DNA of 8,982 nt from contig NZ_JAOZOZ010000030.1 of assembly GCF_029933015.1 (NCBI RefSeq), positions 7,100 through 16,081 on the forward strand, written 5' to 3'. Position 1 is the stretch's first letter; each line of letters starts with the position of its first letter. Positions 1 through 6,351 of this stretch are shown piece by piece. The DNA comes from Hydrogenimonas sp. Lineage in GTDB: Bacteria > Campylobacterota > Campylobacteria > Campylobacterales > Hydrogenimonadaceae. The notes below the pieces were generated by a model. It did not search any database. It worked only from the letters and a program-made list of their open reading frames with translations, and was not told where the DNA came from. A program made the translations under genes and the position numbers.

Positions 1-1
1 A

Positions 2-2191
2 TTTGTCGCCGCGGGAGTTTTTGTGATCGGTTGCGGCGGAGGCGGAGGATCTTCCGACTCTTCGGCCTCACTTGGAGTCGGCTCCTCCGGATCTTCCTCC
101 TCCGGAACATCGACGTCTTCGACGAAGATAGGGACAGCCTATCTGGTCGATTCGGCCATCGAAGGAGTCGAATATGTATGCGGCAGCGAGAGGGGTAAGA
201 CCGAAAGAGACGGGAAATTCCGTTTCGAAGTGGGCAAAGAGTGTACCTTCTCCCTTGGAAATCTGCAACTGCGTACATTGAAGGCGACGCAGCTTGCAGA
301 CGGAGCCGTCATCGTCGAGAGCGATATGAAAGTGGCGGCACTGCTGCAGTCGCTGGATGCCGACGGGGATCCGGAAAACGGCATCAGGATCGACAAAAAG
401 GTGATCGACGCTCTCAAAAAGCAGGGGATCCTGAAGATTCCGGAAAACGAAACGGAGTTGAAAGAGACGATCGAAAAAGTGGCCAAAGATGTGCCTTCTC
501 TCGAACTTTCGACCGTCTCCTTCTCCAAAGCGGCTGCCCACCTCAAAGAGTCCTACGCCAAATATGTCGATCTGGGTCAGCGAGACATCAAACTCACCGA
601 CGAGGATGCGTTCAACCAGATAGCCTCCGGACCGGTACTCTACAGCATTCCCGTGCTTGCCAACGAACTCTCCTATGACAAATATACCCTCAAGCCGCTG
701 ACGGATGCCGAGTTCAATGCCCTCTCGGAAGAGGAGAAATACAAAGTCGCCATCAAACTCTACGGAACGCTCTTTTATGGAGTAGACTACGATACACTCA
801 TCGAAGCTGTCGATTCCGGAACGTTCATCTCCGATACACAGGCACTTTTCGATCGGCCCAATCCCCCTTCGGAGATCGCGGCCGTCGAGGAGAAGATGAA
901 ATACTATGACGCATATGGATGGGGAGACAACAAGGTGGTCGCCTCGATGCTGGCGAGACTCTACGAGATGAAACCGGGCCGCGCCTATATCAACCGGTGG
1001 GCCGCCTACATTCTGAGTCAGACGATCCTCTTCTCTCCCGCCTACGAACTCGATACGGTCTATACGGTGGACGCGATCGACGTCTACGGCGATCTGGTCC
1101 GGGATTTCGACGCGGGATTCAGTATGCAGTGGGTGACGTTCACCCATATGATGACCGACGAGAACTGGCGCCGTTTCAGAAGTCCCGAAGACAATGGCCG
1201 AGAGATGCTCGAGATCTACACGATGGATTTCGAGGACGCCCACGTGCCGCTGGCGGCCAAGGCTTTGCAAAACTGGAAACTCGACCGCCGCTCCAATACG
1301 CTGGTCATGACGCTGGACGAAAATGTCGAACCGATCACCGATCTATTCCCGGGTCAGGTGATCAAGAACGGAACCGATTTCTACAGCGCGCTGGTATTGC
1401 AGCCGACCTTCGTACCGGCCGTGACCCGGCGTCTCGTGGATATCTATTTTCCCAACTACTCCGACGAAGAGAAACAGAGTGTCGTCGATCGGTTGATTCA
1501 GAGCCATCCGATGACCTGGACGGGTGTTTTGAAACAGATCGTCTTCTCGAAAGAGTATCTGCTCCACTCGGCCAAAACCCGCTCGTTCGAAGAGTCCTTC
1601 TATCAGATCGCCAAAGCCCTGAAATGGTTGCCCAAAAGCAAGTCGTTCTACTATCTGGCCCGAAACCTCGACAGCATGCACCAGTCGACGATGCGCTACA
1701 AACTGGGGCGCAAGGTGGAAGTGCCTCTGGATTCCCAGTCCTTCGCATGGTTCCATAAAACGATCCGTGAAAACGTCATGACCAACTACGAAAGAAACGC
1801 CTCACTGGAAAGCAGTGACGACGGATGGCCCTATTACGAACTCTTCGGGGAGCTTCCTGCCGATCTGATCAGTCCGACGGAGCTTGGTGAAGACGGCAGA
1901 CGGCTGCACGAGTGGGCGCCCAACGAACGCAGACGTGCCGAATATATCGTCGATGCGCTCTTCGTCTCCATCGCCGGGCGCCATGCCACCGACGAGGAGA
2001 GGAATTTCCTGGTGGATCTGATCGACGACGAGAAACATTACAGCGACACTTTCGACAATCCGAGCTGGCTGGATCTGTACGGCAACAGAAAAGAGATCGA
2101 CAACCTCAAAGAGCGGGGAGAGTTCGCGATGCTGGTTCTCGACTATCTTTCGAGACTCGACAGTATCTACGAATTCGATGCAGTGAAATAG
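2..2191 (+). CDS. DUF1800-family lipoprotein, 5' end cut by window edge
   Basis: The frame is open from the first bases, so the true start lies outside the window. The first codons read FVAAGVFVIGC, the end of a lipoprotein signal peptide with lipobox V-I-G-C (Cys codon 32-34). The GTG at 23 lies inside this signal and is unlikely to be the start. After the Cys (taken as residue 1) come a Gly/Ser-rich linker (about 2-31) and a small domain (about 34-80) of the 'G.A.LVDS...GV.Y.CGS..G.T...GKF.F' type, seen at the N-terminus of other surface lipoproteins. An 'LLQSLDADGDPENGI' segment follows. The C-terminal half resembles DUF1800: the hallmark RSPEDNGREMLEIYT is at about 383-397, followed by AAKALQNW and later helices ('VLKQIVFSKEYLL'). 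DUF1800 has no established biochemical function. The protein is probably anchored to a membrane facing the periplasm or outside. The DUF1501 gene starts 10 nt downstream, so the two are probably co-transcribed. Family confidence is good; function is unknown. Confidence 0.85.
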   Translation, partial: FVAAGVFVIGCGGGGGSSDSSASLGVGSSGSSSSGTSTSSTKIGTAYLVDSAIEGVEYVCGSERGKTERDGKFRFEVGKECTFSLGNLQLRTLKATQLADGAVIVESDMKVAALLQSLDADGDPENGIRIDKKVIDALKKQGILKIPENETELKETIEKVAKDVPSLELSTVSFSKAAAHLKESYAKYVDLGQRDIKLTDEDAFNQIASGPVLYSIPVLANELSYDKYTLKPLTDAEFNALSEEEKYKVAIKLYGTLFYGVDYDTLIEAVDSGTFISDTQALFDRPNPPSEIAAVEEKMKYYDAYGWGDNKVVASMLARLYEMKPGRAYINRWAAYILSQTILFSPAYELDTVYTVDAIDVYGDLVRDFDAGFSMQWVTFTHMMTDENWRRFRSPEDNGREMLEIYTMDFEDAHVPLAAKALQNWKLDRRSNTLVMTLDENVEPITDLFPGQVIKNGTDFYSALVLQPTFVPAVTRRLVDIYFPNYSDEEKQSVVDRLIQSHPMTWTGVLKQIVFSKEYLLHSAKTRSFEESFYQIAKALKWLPKSKSFYYLARNLDSMHQSTMRYKLGRKVEVPLDSQSFAWFHKTIRENVMTNYERNASLESSDDGWPYYELFGELPADLISPTELGEDGRRLHEWAPNERRRAEYIVDALFVSIAGRHATDEERNFLVDLIDDEKHYSDTFDNPSWLDLYGNRKEIDNLKERGEFAMLVLDYLSRLDSIYEFDAVK

Positions 2192-2201
2192 GAGAAGGAC
2201 C

Positions 2202-3587
2202 ATGAAACGAACCGATTTTAACGAAGCACATTTCAACCGAAGACATTTTCTCAAGGGGTTGGGGGCGCTGGGGATCTCCTCCATGCTGCCGCTCTCTCTG
2301 CAGAGTGCCGATCTCGATTACGACAGTATCGAATTCGACGCCTCGATCTACGAGAACAACAACGCTCAGACGATCGTCATTTTCCTCTATGGCGGCCCTT
2401 CGCAGCTGGCCGGGAACATGACCAACATCGAAGAGATCAGCGAAAAGAGCCAGAATCCCTATCCGCTTGGGAACGAGCGCTATATCAAGCTGACTCAGGA
2501 CAGATTCTGGGGCAATGCCGGCGGCTATGCCATGCAGCGAATGCTCGACGCGGGCGACATGAACATCTTCAGGACCTGTTACCGAACCGTCGACAACCTC
2601 AAAGCCCACGGCGAGTGTACCTCCCAGGCCCAGCGGGGCAAGGACACCGAAGGGGGTGCGGGTGTGATCGCAAATCTCGCATCGATCCTCTACCACAAAG
2701 GGGTCATCAACGAACCCTCCGGCAGCGATGACGTGGGCAAGACGATCCCCTTCGTGACGATGGAAGGGGAATCGACCTTTTTCAGCGAAGACGATCTGAA
2801 TCTCAACGCTTTCTTGAAACCCGTGGCTTTCGGAAGCGGATCGGACAACCCCTACAAGCGTGGCGGATCCGCCTCCTGGTACGAAAACAAAATTCTCAAT
2901 CGTGAAACCAACAGCACCATCGGAGAGATCTTCGACACGATGGCGCAGAAATACAACCGTGACGGCAAAGTCAAGGAGTCTTTCGAAAGGCGTGTCACCC
3001 TGGAGAAATTCGCCGACGACATCCACAACATCACGCTGCCCGACGGGATCGAGTATCCGTCGAACAACGTTTTCGCCCAGCGTCTGCAGACCGCCATGAA
3101 TCTGCTGATCCACAACGAACATACGAAAGTGGTGAGCATGGGAAGTCCGGGGCTGGGAGGCTGGGACGACCACTCCAACGCCATCGACCGCTACACGGCG
3201 CGCATGACGCAGCTGATGGAGGCGATCGAATCGGCGATGGCCCATATGAAAGCGGCGGGAAAGAGCAACATCAACATCGTCGTTTTCGGTGAGTTCGGCC
3301 GGAACGTCAACTACAACAACTCCCTTGGGTGGGACCACGGCAACCTGCAGAACGTCTACTGGTTCGGCGGAAGCGACTACATGAACCATCTGGGTATCGT
3401 CGGGGAGACGGAAGTGGAAGGAAAAGGGGGCCGTATCTACCAAAGGCCGAAAGGTTTCGGAACCGCGAACGCCTCCTACCATTTCCAGGCTTTCAGCGTC
3501 GCCGCCACGATCTACAGAATGTACGGCATCAAGAACCCGGAAATCCTGACCAACGGCAACGCGCCGATCCGGGATCTTCTCGCCTGA
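2202..3587 (+). CDS. DUF1501 family protein with Tat signal
   Basis: This 461-residue protein opens with a twin-arginine signal (N12-R-R-H-F-L-K18, then GLGALGISSMLPLSL), so it is probably exported folded through the Tat system. The body matches DUF1501, a family placed near alkaline phosphatase/sulfatase-like folds: 'IVIFLYGGPSQ' at about 58-68, 'GWDDHSN' at 320-326, 'VVFGEFGRN' at 360-368 and 'WDHGN' at 377-381. The Asp/His residues in these motifs (D322, D323, H324, D378, H379) are candidates for metal or substrate binding, by inference only. The ATG is supported by AGGAG at 2190-2194, seven bases upstream and overlapping the stop of the preceding gene. Length is normal for the family. DUF1501 genes are repeatedly found beside DUF1800 genes, which suggests a joint extracytoplasmic role of unknown chemistry. 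The gene ends 12 nt from the convergent HAD gene. Confidence 0.9.
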   Translation: MKRTDFNEAHFNRRHFLKGLGALGISSMLPLSLQSADLDYDSIEFDASIYENNNAQTIVIFLYGGPSQLAGNMTNIEEISEKSQNPYPLGNERYIKLTQDRFWGNAGGYAMQRMLDAGDMNIFRTCYRTVDNLKAHGECTSQAQRGKDTEGGAGVIANLASILYHKGVINEPSGSDDVGKTIPFVTMEGESTFFSEDDLNLNAFLKPVAFGSGSDNPYKRGGSASWYENKILNRETNSTIGEIFDTMAQKYNRDGKVKESFERRVTLEKFADDIHNITLPDGIEYPSNNVFAQRLQTAMNLLIHNEHTKVVSMGSPGLGGWDDHSNAIDRYTARMTQLMEAIESAMAHMKAAGKSNINIVVFGEFGRNVNYNNSLGWDHGNLQNVYWFGGSDYMNHLGIVGETEVEGKGGRIYQRPKGFGTANASYHFQAFSVAATIYRMYGIKNPEILTNGNAPIRDLLA

Positions 3588-3603
3588 AAACGGTAATTTT
3601 CAG
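3584..3603. terminator. Short palindrome over two convergent stop codons (weak terminator candidate)
   Basis: CTGAAAA (3584-3590) and TTTTCAG (3597-3603) form a perfect 7-bp inverted repeat around a 6-base loop. The TGA stop of the DUF1501 gene (3585-3587) and the TGA stop of the minus-strand HAD gene (3600-3602) sit at exactly mirrored positions in the arms. The arms supply an A-run and a T-run on each strand, but the stem is AT-rich and no further T-tract follows, so it would terminate transcription poorly. It may be a minimal bidirectional terminator or a chance result of two stops meeting. Confidence 0.3.
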
Positions 3604-4067
3604 CAGCGCAGCGTAGCGATCAGCCGTTTCGGATGCACGAAAAGCTCCAGGGCGTCCGAAACGCTGCGGCAGACGATATCGGCTGCCGCGAGCGTCCTGC
3701 CGCTGCAACCCTCGTCACCCACGATCACGATCCCCAGTTTCGAAGCCCTCAGCATCTGCACATCGTTGTTGCCGTTGCCCAGCGATACACAGTGGCCGCA
3801 TCCGAGCGATTCGACGAAAGCCGCCTTCTCATGGGTGTGGTCGTCGCTTTGCAGGACCTCGATCGCGACGTCGCACTTCTCAAGCTCTTTTCTGACACTG
3901 CCGAAAGTGTCGGCGGTGACGACATGGATTTTACAATGCCGCGATAATTCGTCGAACAGCTCCTTCACACCCGGAAGCAGATGGCCGTCTTTTGCGATGG
4001 TGCCGTTGTAGTCGCATACGATATGGCGTATATCGAGTCTCCCGTAATGGGGAATTTCGATCGTCAT
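3600..4067 (-). CDS. Soluble HAD-superfamily phosphatase (soluble P-type ATPase-like, COG4087 type)
   Basis: This 155-residue cytoplasmic protein shows all HAD motifs. Motif I is D19-Y-N-G-T23 with D19 the expected nucleophile, motif II is T51 in 'VVTADTFG', motif III is K81 in 'HEKAAFV', and motif IV is 'GNGNND' at 97-102. The order, the short length and the C-terminal 'HPKRLIATLR' fit the small family called soluble P-type ATPase, which resembles the phosphorylation domain of metal-pumping ATPases without membrane helices. Position +2 after the nucleophile is Asn, not the Asp of ordinary HAD phosphatases. From what I recall of this family (D-F-N-G-T), that is normal for it. The physiological substrate is unknown. 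The ATG at 4067 is chosen because GGGAGAG precedes it by about five bases and homology begins there; the upstream open extension crosses the inverted repeat and looks non-coding. The gene is divergent from selD. Confidence 0.85.
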   Translation of the reverse strand: MTIEIPHYGRLDIRHIVCDYNGTIAKDGHLLPGVKELFDELSRHCKIHVVTADTFGSVRKELEKCDVAIEVLQSDDHTHEKAAFVESLGCGHCVSLGNGNNDVQMLRASKLGIVIVGDEGCSGRTLAAADIVCRSVSDALELFVHPKRLIATLRC

Positions 4068-4083
4068 GATACTCTCCCGTTCC

Positions 4084-4160
4084 AGAACCCATCTCAAAAA
4101 TCCCGACAGGAAGCAAAATCGCTTCCGTGACCGCCTGTCGGGATTTTTGAGATGGGTTCT
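4084..4160. repeat. Perfect 27-bp inverted repeat with 23-nt spacer
   Basis: Arms 4084-4110 and 4134-4160 are exact reverse complements over all 27 bases. Each arm has a GC-rich inner part (CCCGACAGG / CCTGTCGGG) bordered by AAAAAT / ATTTTT and then a further 11-bp section ending AGAACCC / GGGTTCT. The spacer region can fold separately: GGAAGC (4109-4114) pairs with GCTTCC (4121-4126) around AAAATC. On either strand the GC-rich stem followed by ATTTTT resembles an intrinsic terminator. It lies between two divergent genes, where no transcript is expected to end unless the HAD mRNA starts close to selD. It could be a leader attenuator for the HAD gene, a protein-binding site, or a copy of a dispersed palindromic or MITE-like element. 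No target-site duplication is apparent at the ends (bases outside the arms do not match). Confidence 0.85.
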
Positions 4161-4173
4161 AAAGTGATATAAT
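4147..4173 (+). promoter_or_regulatory. Extended -10 promoter for selD
   Basis: TATAAT at 4168-4173 is a perfect -10 box, preceded directly by TGA (4165-4167), which gives the extended -10 form TGnTATAAT. A possible -35 is TTGAGA at 4147-4152 with a short 15-bp spacer, or the T-rich stretch at 4144-4149 with 18 bp. Either lies within the right arm of the inverted repeat. The predicted transcript would start near 4180, giving a leader of only about 20 bases before selD. Confidence 0.7.
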
Positions 4174-4179
4174 TCCCGA

Positions 4180-4185
4180 AGTATA
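4180..4185 (-). promoter_or_regulatory. Possible -10 box for the HAD gene (minus strand)
   Basis: Read on the minus strand, these bases are TATACT. With no convincing -35 (the expected place falls in the start of selD), this is weak. If real, the HAD transcript would begin near 4173 and carry the whole inverted repeat in its leader, and it would cross the selD promoter. No better minus-strand promoter is visible between the repeat and the HAD start codon. Confidence 0.25.
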
Positions 4186-4191
4186 TCCAAT

Positions 4192-4197
4192 AAGGAG
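4192..4197 (+). promoter_or_regulatory. Ribosome binding site of selD
   Basis: AAGGAG lies five bases before the ATG at 4203 and decides that start. The conserved SelD N-terminus begins only a few residues later. Confidence 0.85.
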
Positions 4198-4202
4198 AAA
4201 GA

Positions 4203-5240
4203 ATGTCTTCGGAAGTCAAACTGACCGAATACAGCCACGGCGCAGGATGCGGCTGCAAGATCTCACCGATGCTGCTGGACGATATCCTCAAGAGCACCAG
4301 AGCCAAAGTCCACTACCCGCAGCTGCTGGTGGGCAACGACAGCAAAGACGACGCGGCGGCCTACGACCTGGGCAACGGCACCTCGGTGCTCTCCACCACC
4401 GATTTTTTCATGCCGATCGTCGACGATCCTTTCATCTTCGGCAAGATCGCGGCCACCAACGCCCTCAGCGACATCTACGCCATGGGCGGACGGCCGCTGA
4501 TGGCGATCTCGATCTTCGGCTGGCCCATCGACAAACTTCCGGCGGAAGTGGGCCGGGAGGTGATCGAAGGGGGCAGGGCGGTCTGTGAGGATGCGGGCAT
4601 TCCCCTGGCGGGCGGCCACTCCATCGACTCCCCAGAACCCATTTTCGGCCTGGCGGCCACCGGTATCGTCGACAACGAGCACCTGATGCGCAACGACACG
4701 GCCAAAACAGAGAGCTACATCTTTCTGACCAAGCCGCTTGGCATCGGTATCCTCTCGACGGCCCAAAAGCAGAAGAAGCTGCTGGAGGAGAGCCATATCG
4801 CCCCCGCAATCGAGGCGATGACGACGCTCAACAAGGCAGGCACCGATTTCGCGAAACTGGATGCCGTCAACGCCATGACCGACGTGACGGGGTTCGGCCT
4901 GCTGGGTCACCTGGGAGAGATCTGCGAGGGCAGCGGCATCGGCGCGACGATCTGGTACGAGAAGGTCCCGCTGCTGCCCAACGTGGAGACCTACCGCCAG
5001 ATGGGGTGCATCCCCGGCGGCGCGCGGAAAAACTTCAAGAGCTACGGCCACAAAATCTCCGAAATGAGCCAGGCGCAAAGGGAGATCCTCTGCGACGCCC
5101 AGACCTCCGGCGGCCTGCTGGTGATCGTCGAAAAGAGCGGGGTCGACGCCTTTTTGGAAACTGCGAGAAAATGGAGGCTCGATCTCGAGCCGATCGGCGA
5201 GACCCACGCGCCGGGCGAGCGTCTGATCGAGGTGAGATAG
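4203..5240 (+). CDS. selD: Selenophosphate synthetase (selenide, water dikinase), Cys form
   Basis: This enzyme makes selenophosphate from selenide and ATP, the selenium donor for selenocysteine and for 2-selenouridine in tRNA. The 345-residue length is typical. The N-terminus 'YSHGAGCGCKISP' carries Cys16 and Lys19, equivalent to the catalytic Cys17 and Lys20 of E. coli SelD. The site is an ordinary Cys codon, so this is not the selenocysteine-containing form. Other recognisable segments are 'TDFFMPIVDDPFIFGKIAATNALSD' (split here as TDFFMPIVDDP and FGKIAATNALSD; Asp-rich ATP/Mg site), 'GGHSID', 'TDVTGFGLLGHL' and 'DAQTSGGLL' near the C-terminus. It has its own extended -10 promoter, and selU follows after one base, so they form a selenium operon. 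No selA, selB or tRNA-Sec is seen in this window, so selenocysteine use cannot be judged. Sampled 60-base lines here are up to 67% GC, higher than most flanking lines. Confidence 0.97.
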   Translation: MSSEVKLTEYSHGAGCGCKISPMLLDDILKSTRAKVHYPQLLVGNDSKDDAAAYDLGNGTSVLSTTDFFMPIVDDPFIFGKIAATNALSDIYAMGGRPLMAISIFGWPIDKLPAEVGREVIEGGRAVCEDAGIPLAGGHSIDSPEPIFGLAATGIVDNEHLMRNDTAKTESYIFLTKPLGIGILSTAQKQKKLLEESHIAPAIEAMTTLNKAGTDFAKLDAVNAMTDVTGFGLLGHLGEICEGSGIGATIWYEKVPLLPNVETYRQMGCIPGGARKNFKSYGHKISEMSQAQREILCDAQTSGGLLVIVEKSGVDAFLETARKWRLDLEPIGETHAPGERLIEVR

Positions 5241-5241
5241 A

Positions 5242-6351
5242 TTGAGGGAGGAGCTTTTCGACGATTTTCGATCGATCGTTCTGCAGAAACGGCCGCTGAT
5301 CGACGTGCGCGCCCCCGTGGAGTTCGCCAAGGGGGCGTTCCCAAACACGGTCAACCTCCCCCTGATGGACGACGAGGAGCGGCATCTCGTGGGGATCCGC
5401 TACAAAGAGGAGGGCAACGAGGCGGCGGTGGCCCTGGGGCATGAGTTGGTTTCGGGCGAGACGAAACGACGGCGTGTCGAAGCGTGGTGCGAGTTTGTCC
5501 GGAACCATCCGGAGGCGCTGCTCTACTGCTTCAGGGGCGGGCAGCGCTCGCAGATCTCCCAGCGCTGGATGGCCGAAGCGGGCTGCTCCGTTCCGCGGAT
5601 AAAGGGCGGCTACAAAGCCTTTCGCCGCTATCTGATCGAGGAGACCGAGCGGAGTCTGGAGCGGTTCGAGCCCCTCGTACTGGGAGGGCGGACCGGCTCG
5701 GGCAAGACGCTGCTGCTTGAAAGATTCGACGCCGCCGTCGATCTGGAGGGGCTGGCCAACCACCGCGGCTCCTCCTTCGGAAGGCATATCACGCCCCAGC
5801 CGACACAGATCGACTTCGAAAACGCCCTGGCCTATGAACTGATCCGCAAAACGGCCAAAGGGTACCGTACCCTTCTTTTCGAGGACGAAGGGAAAAACGT
5901 AGGGCGTCTCTATCTTCCCCAGGCTCTTTACGAACGGCTGGCCGAGGCGCCGCTGGTGCTTCTGGAGACACCGATGGAGGAGCGTGTGACCATCACCTTC
6001 GACGAGTATGTCCTGCGGGCCCAGGCCGAATATGAAAGGGAAGGTTTCGAGTCGCCGCTCGAGGCGTGGCGGGACGATATCCAGGCCGCGATCGACCGGA
6101 TTCACCGACGTCTGGGCGGCGAACGCCACAAAGAGGTTTCCGGCATGCTGCAGAGGGCTTTCGAAGCGCAGAAAAGCGGCGGTTCGCCCCAGGCCCACAG
6201 GGCGTGGATACGCTATCTGCTGGAAAACTACTACGATCCGATGTACGACTACCAGATCCAAAAGAACGCATCGCGTGTCGTCTTCAGAGGCGACGCCGGG
6301 GCTGTCGAAGCCTATCTCGAAAGCCGGGGGCTGTGTACTACCTCGCGCTGA
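5242..6351 (+). CDS. selU: tRNA 2-selenouridine synthase
   Basis: SelU (also called MnmH/YbbB) replaces the sulfur of 2-thiouridine at tRNA wobble position 34 with selenium from selenophosphate, through a geranylated intermediate. The 369-residue protein has the two expected parts. The N-terminal rhodanese domain contains 'LIDVRAPVEF' (19-28) and the catalytic loop 'YCFRGGQRSQ', with Cys96 as the active-site cysteine. A P-loop domain starts with Walker A 'GGRTGSGKT' (148-156). The start is TTG at 5242, one base after the selD stop. It is chosen because GAGGTGAG at 5229-5236 is correctly spaced and no ATG lies before the rhodanese motif. The stop codon overlaps the next gene's ATG (TGATG at 6349-6353). 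SelD directly upstream supplies its substrate, so the pathway assignment is firm. Confidence 0.96.
   Translation: MREELFDDFRSIVLQKRPLIDVRAPVEFAKGAFPNTVNLPLMDDEERHLVGIRYKEEGNEAAVALGHELVSGETKRRRVEAWCEFVRNHPEALLYCFRGGQRSQISQRWMAEAGCSVPRIKGGYKAFRRYLIEETERSLERFEPLVLGGRTGSGKTLLLERFDAAVDLEGLANHRGSSFGRHITPQPTQIDFENALAYELIRKTAKGYRTLLFEDEGKNVGRLYLPQALYERLAEAPLVLLETPMEERVTITFDEYVLRAQAEYEREGFESPLEAWRDDIQAAIDRIHRRLGGERHKEVSGMLQRAFEAQKSGGSPQAHRAWIRYLLENYYDPMYDYQIQKNASRVVFRGDAGAVEAYLESRGLCTTSR

Noticed and set aside
23..25. GTG as the true start of the DUF1800 lipoprotein
   Set aside because: It would leave only three residues before the lipobox Cys. The upstream in-frame codons encode the missing hydrophobic signal segment.
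2106..3482. Long open frame on the minus strand (458 codons) opposite the DUF1501 gene
   Set aside because: Antisense shadow of a clear gene. Its translation is rich in Val, Asp and His with no recognisable domain, as expected from high-GC antisense sequence.
4068..4238. N-terminal extension of the HAD frame by 57 codons
   Set aside because: It would translate through the inverted repeat and into selD; homology and a ribosome site both point to the ATG at 4067.
4245..4260. selD as a selenoprotein with an in-frame TGA and a SECIS element
   Set aside because: Both active-site positions are ordinary Cys codons; no in-frame TGA is present.
4263..6261. Long minus-strand open frames (363 and 408 codons) opposite selD and selU
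   Set aside because: Antisense to two confidently identified enzymes, with no domain and no plausible ribosome site.
6066..6350. N-terminal extension of the peptidase frame by 95 codons
   Set aside because: This is out-of-frame selU coding sequence, Arg/Pro-rich and unlike an exported or catalytic domain. Family length fits the start at 6351.
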